A stretch of 48,736 nucleotides of DNA from Roseivirga sp. UBA6061 (GTDB taxonomy: Bacteria > Bacteroidota > Bacteroidia > Cytophagales > Cyclobacteriaceae), in assembly GCA_002427745.1 (NCBI GenBank), contig DIYF01000024.1, positions 1-48,736 of the forward strand, given 5' to 3'. This document shows positions 48,502 through 48,736 of the stretch, in pieces. Within the stretch, counting starts at the first letter, position 1; each line of letters begins with the position of its first letter. The notes beneath the pieces are model-generated. The model ran no database searches and had not been told where the DNA came from. It worked only from the letters and a program-made list of their open reading frames with translations. Position numbers and translations under genes: made by a program.

Positions 48502-48736
48502 TCAGTTTAAAATCCTTTTGAGTTTTTGTTTGATTCGATTCATTCTCACCCCCACATAGTTCTCGCTGATGCCTATAACTTCCCCGATCTCTTTGTGACT
48601 GTAATCTTCCAGGTAGAGGGAGACAATTGCCTTTTCTGCATCATTTAGCTGTCTGAGCGCCTCGTACAGTCGTTCTTCGTTTTCGGAAAGACTCGCAGCA
48701 GTTACCCGCTCGTATTTATTACCCAGGTCTTCCTCC
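48502..48736 (-). CDS. ECF-type RNA polymerase sigma factor, C-terminal fragment
   Basis: A minus-strand reading frame enters from the right edge and stops at 48504-48502. About 78 residues are visible. They contain sigma region 4: 'ALRQLNDAEKAIVSLYLEDY' and 'SHKEIGEVIGISENYVGVRM', then 'NRIKQKLKRILN'. The helix-turn-helix that reads the -35 element is complete; region 2 lies outside the window. The pattern (L-x-x-L-x-x-x-E-x-x-x-(I/V), then E-I-(A/G)) is diagnostic for sigma-70 region 4 of extracytoplasmic-function type. It forms an operon with the membrane protein immediately downstream, a probable regulator of its activity. Confidence 0.85.
   Translation of the reverse strand, partial: EEDLGNKYERVTAASLSENEERLYEALRQLNDAEKAIVSLYLEDYSHKEIGEVIGISENYVGVRMNRIKQKLKRILN

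Overview
The window looks like a chromosomal segment of a marine-type Bacteroidota, probably order Cytophagales. The evidence is promoter -7 boxes of the TAnnTTTG type, little sign of Shine-Dalgarno sequences, a membrane LytTR regulator, a bacterial tricorn homologue, a DUF6090-like membrane protein and PadR-linked FtsX/MacB-type permeases. No rRNA, tRNA, CRISPR array, transposase or integrase was seen.

Layout. 1-9.5 kb holds housekeeping and accessory genes: an edge fragment of a 2OG-Fe(II) oxygenase (-), an exported NAD(P)-fold epimerase-like protein, an ArsR-like regulator with an atypical SDR, a VOC protein, an AraC regulator coupled to a small lipoprotein (-), two membrane proteins, and a 1082-residue tricorn-type protease (-) that meets them at a bidirectional terminator. 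9.6-10.5 kb is an MBL-fold hydrolase.

10.5-12.7 kb is an accessory patch. Three short AT-rich genes (YcxB-like, DUF695-like, DUF1330-like) are separated by intergenic blocks bounded by inverted AAC/GTT ends, like integron cassettes, and mixed with two repeat families (A and B). A membrane class III nucleotide cyclase follows. 14-18.1 kb is on the minus strand: beta-carbonic anhydrase, a TraB/TIKI-like protein with an S41-like protease, and a membrane LytTR regulator. 18.1-20.0 kb is a low-density region with one AT-rich orphan gene between two ~130-bp direct repeats (family C) and behind a third copy of repeat B.

20.0-44.0 kb is the centrepiece. A PadR regulator sits behind a promoter/operator palindrome and is followed by nine consecutive full-length paralogues of an ABC-type (MacB/FtsX-like) permease with an N-terminal cytoplasmic prefix domain. 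All are on the + strand and spaced by -8 to +23 nt, and no ABC ATPase lies nearby. At five of eight junctions the codons for the conserved C-terminal Ser-Glu-stop also supply the next gene's GTG start. The nine fall into sub-clades {2,3}, {5,6,7} and {4,8,9}, with 1 the outlier. Prefix and membrane parts are conserved and the periplasmic domains diverge. The array resembles the acidobacterial duplicated orphan permeases and is the best candidate here for an undescribed system.

44.0-48.7 kb carries a gamma-glutamyltransferase lipoprotein, a HEIGH-motif zincin-like protein, a PD40-propeller lipoprotein, an unusual lipoyl-domain/phage-tail-collar fusion, and (-) the C-terminal end of an ECF sigma factor followed by a small membrane protein.
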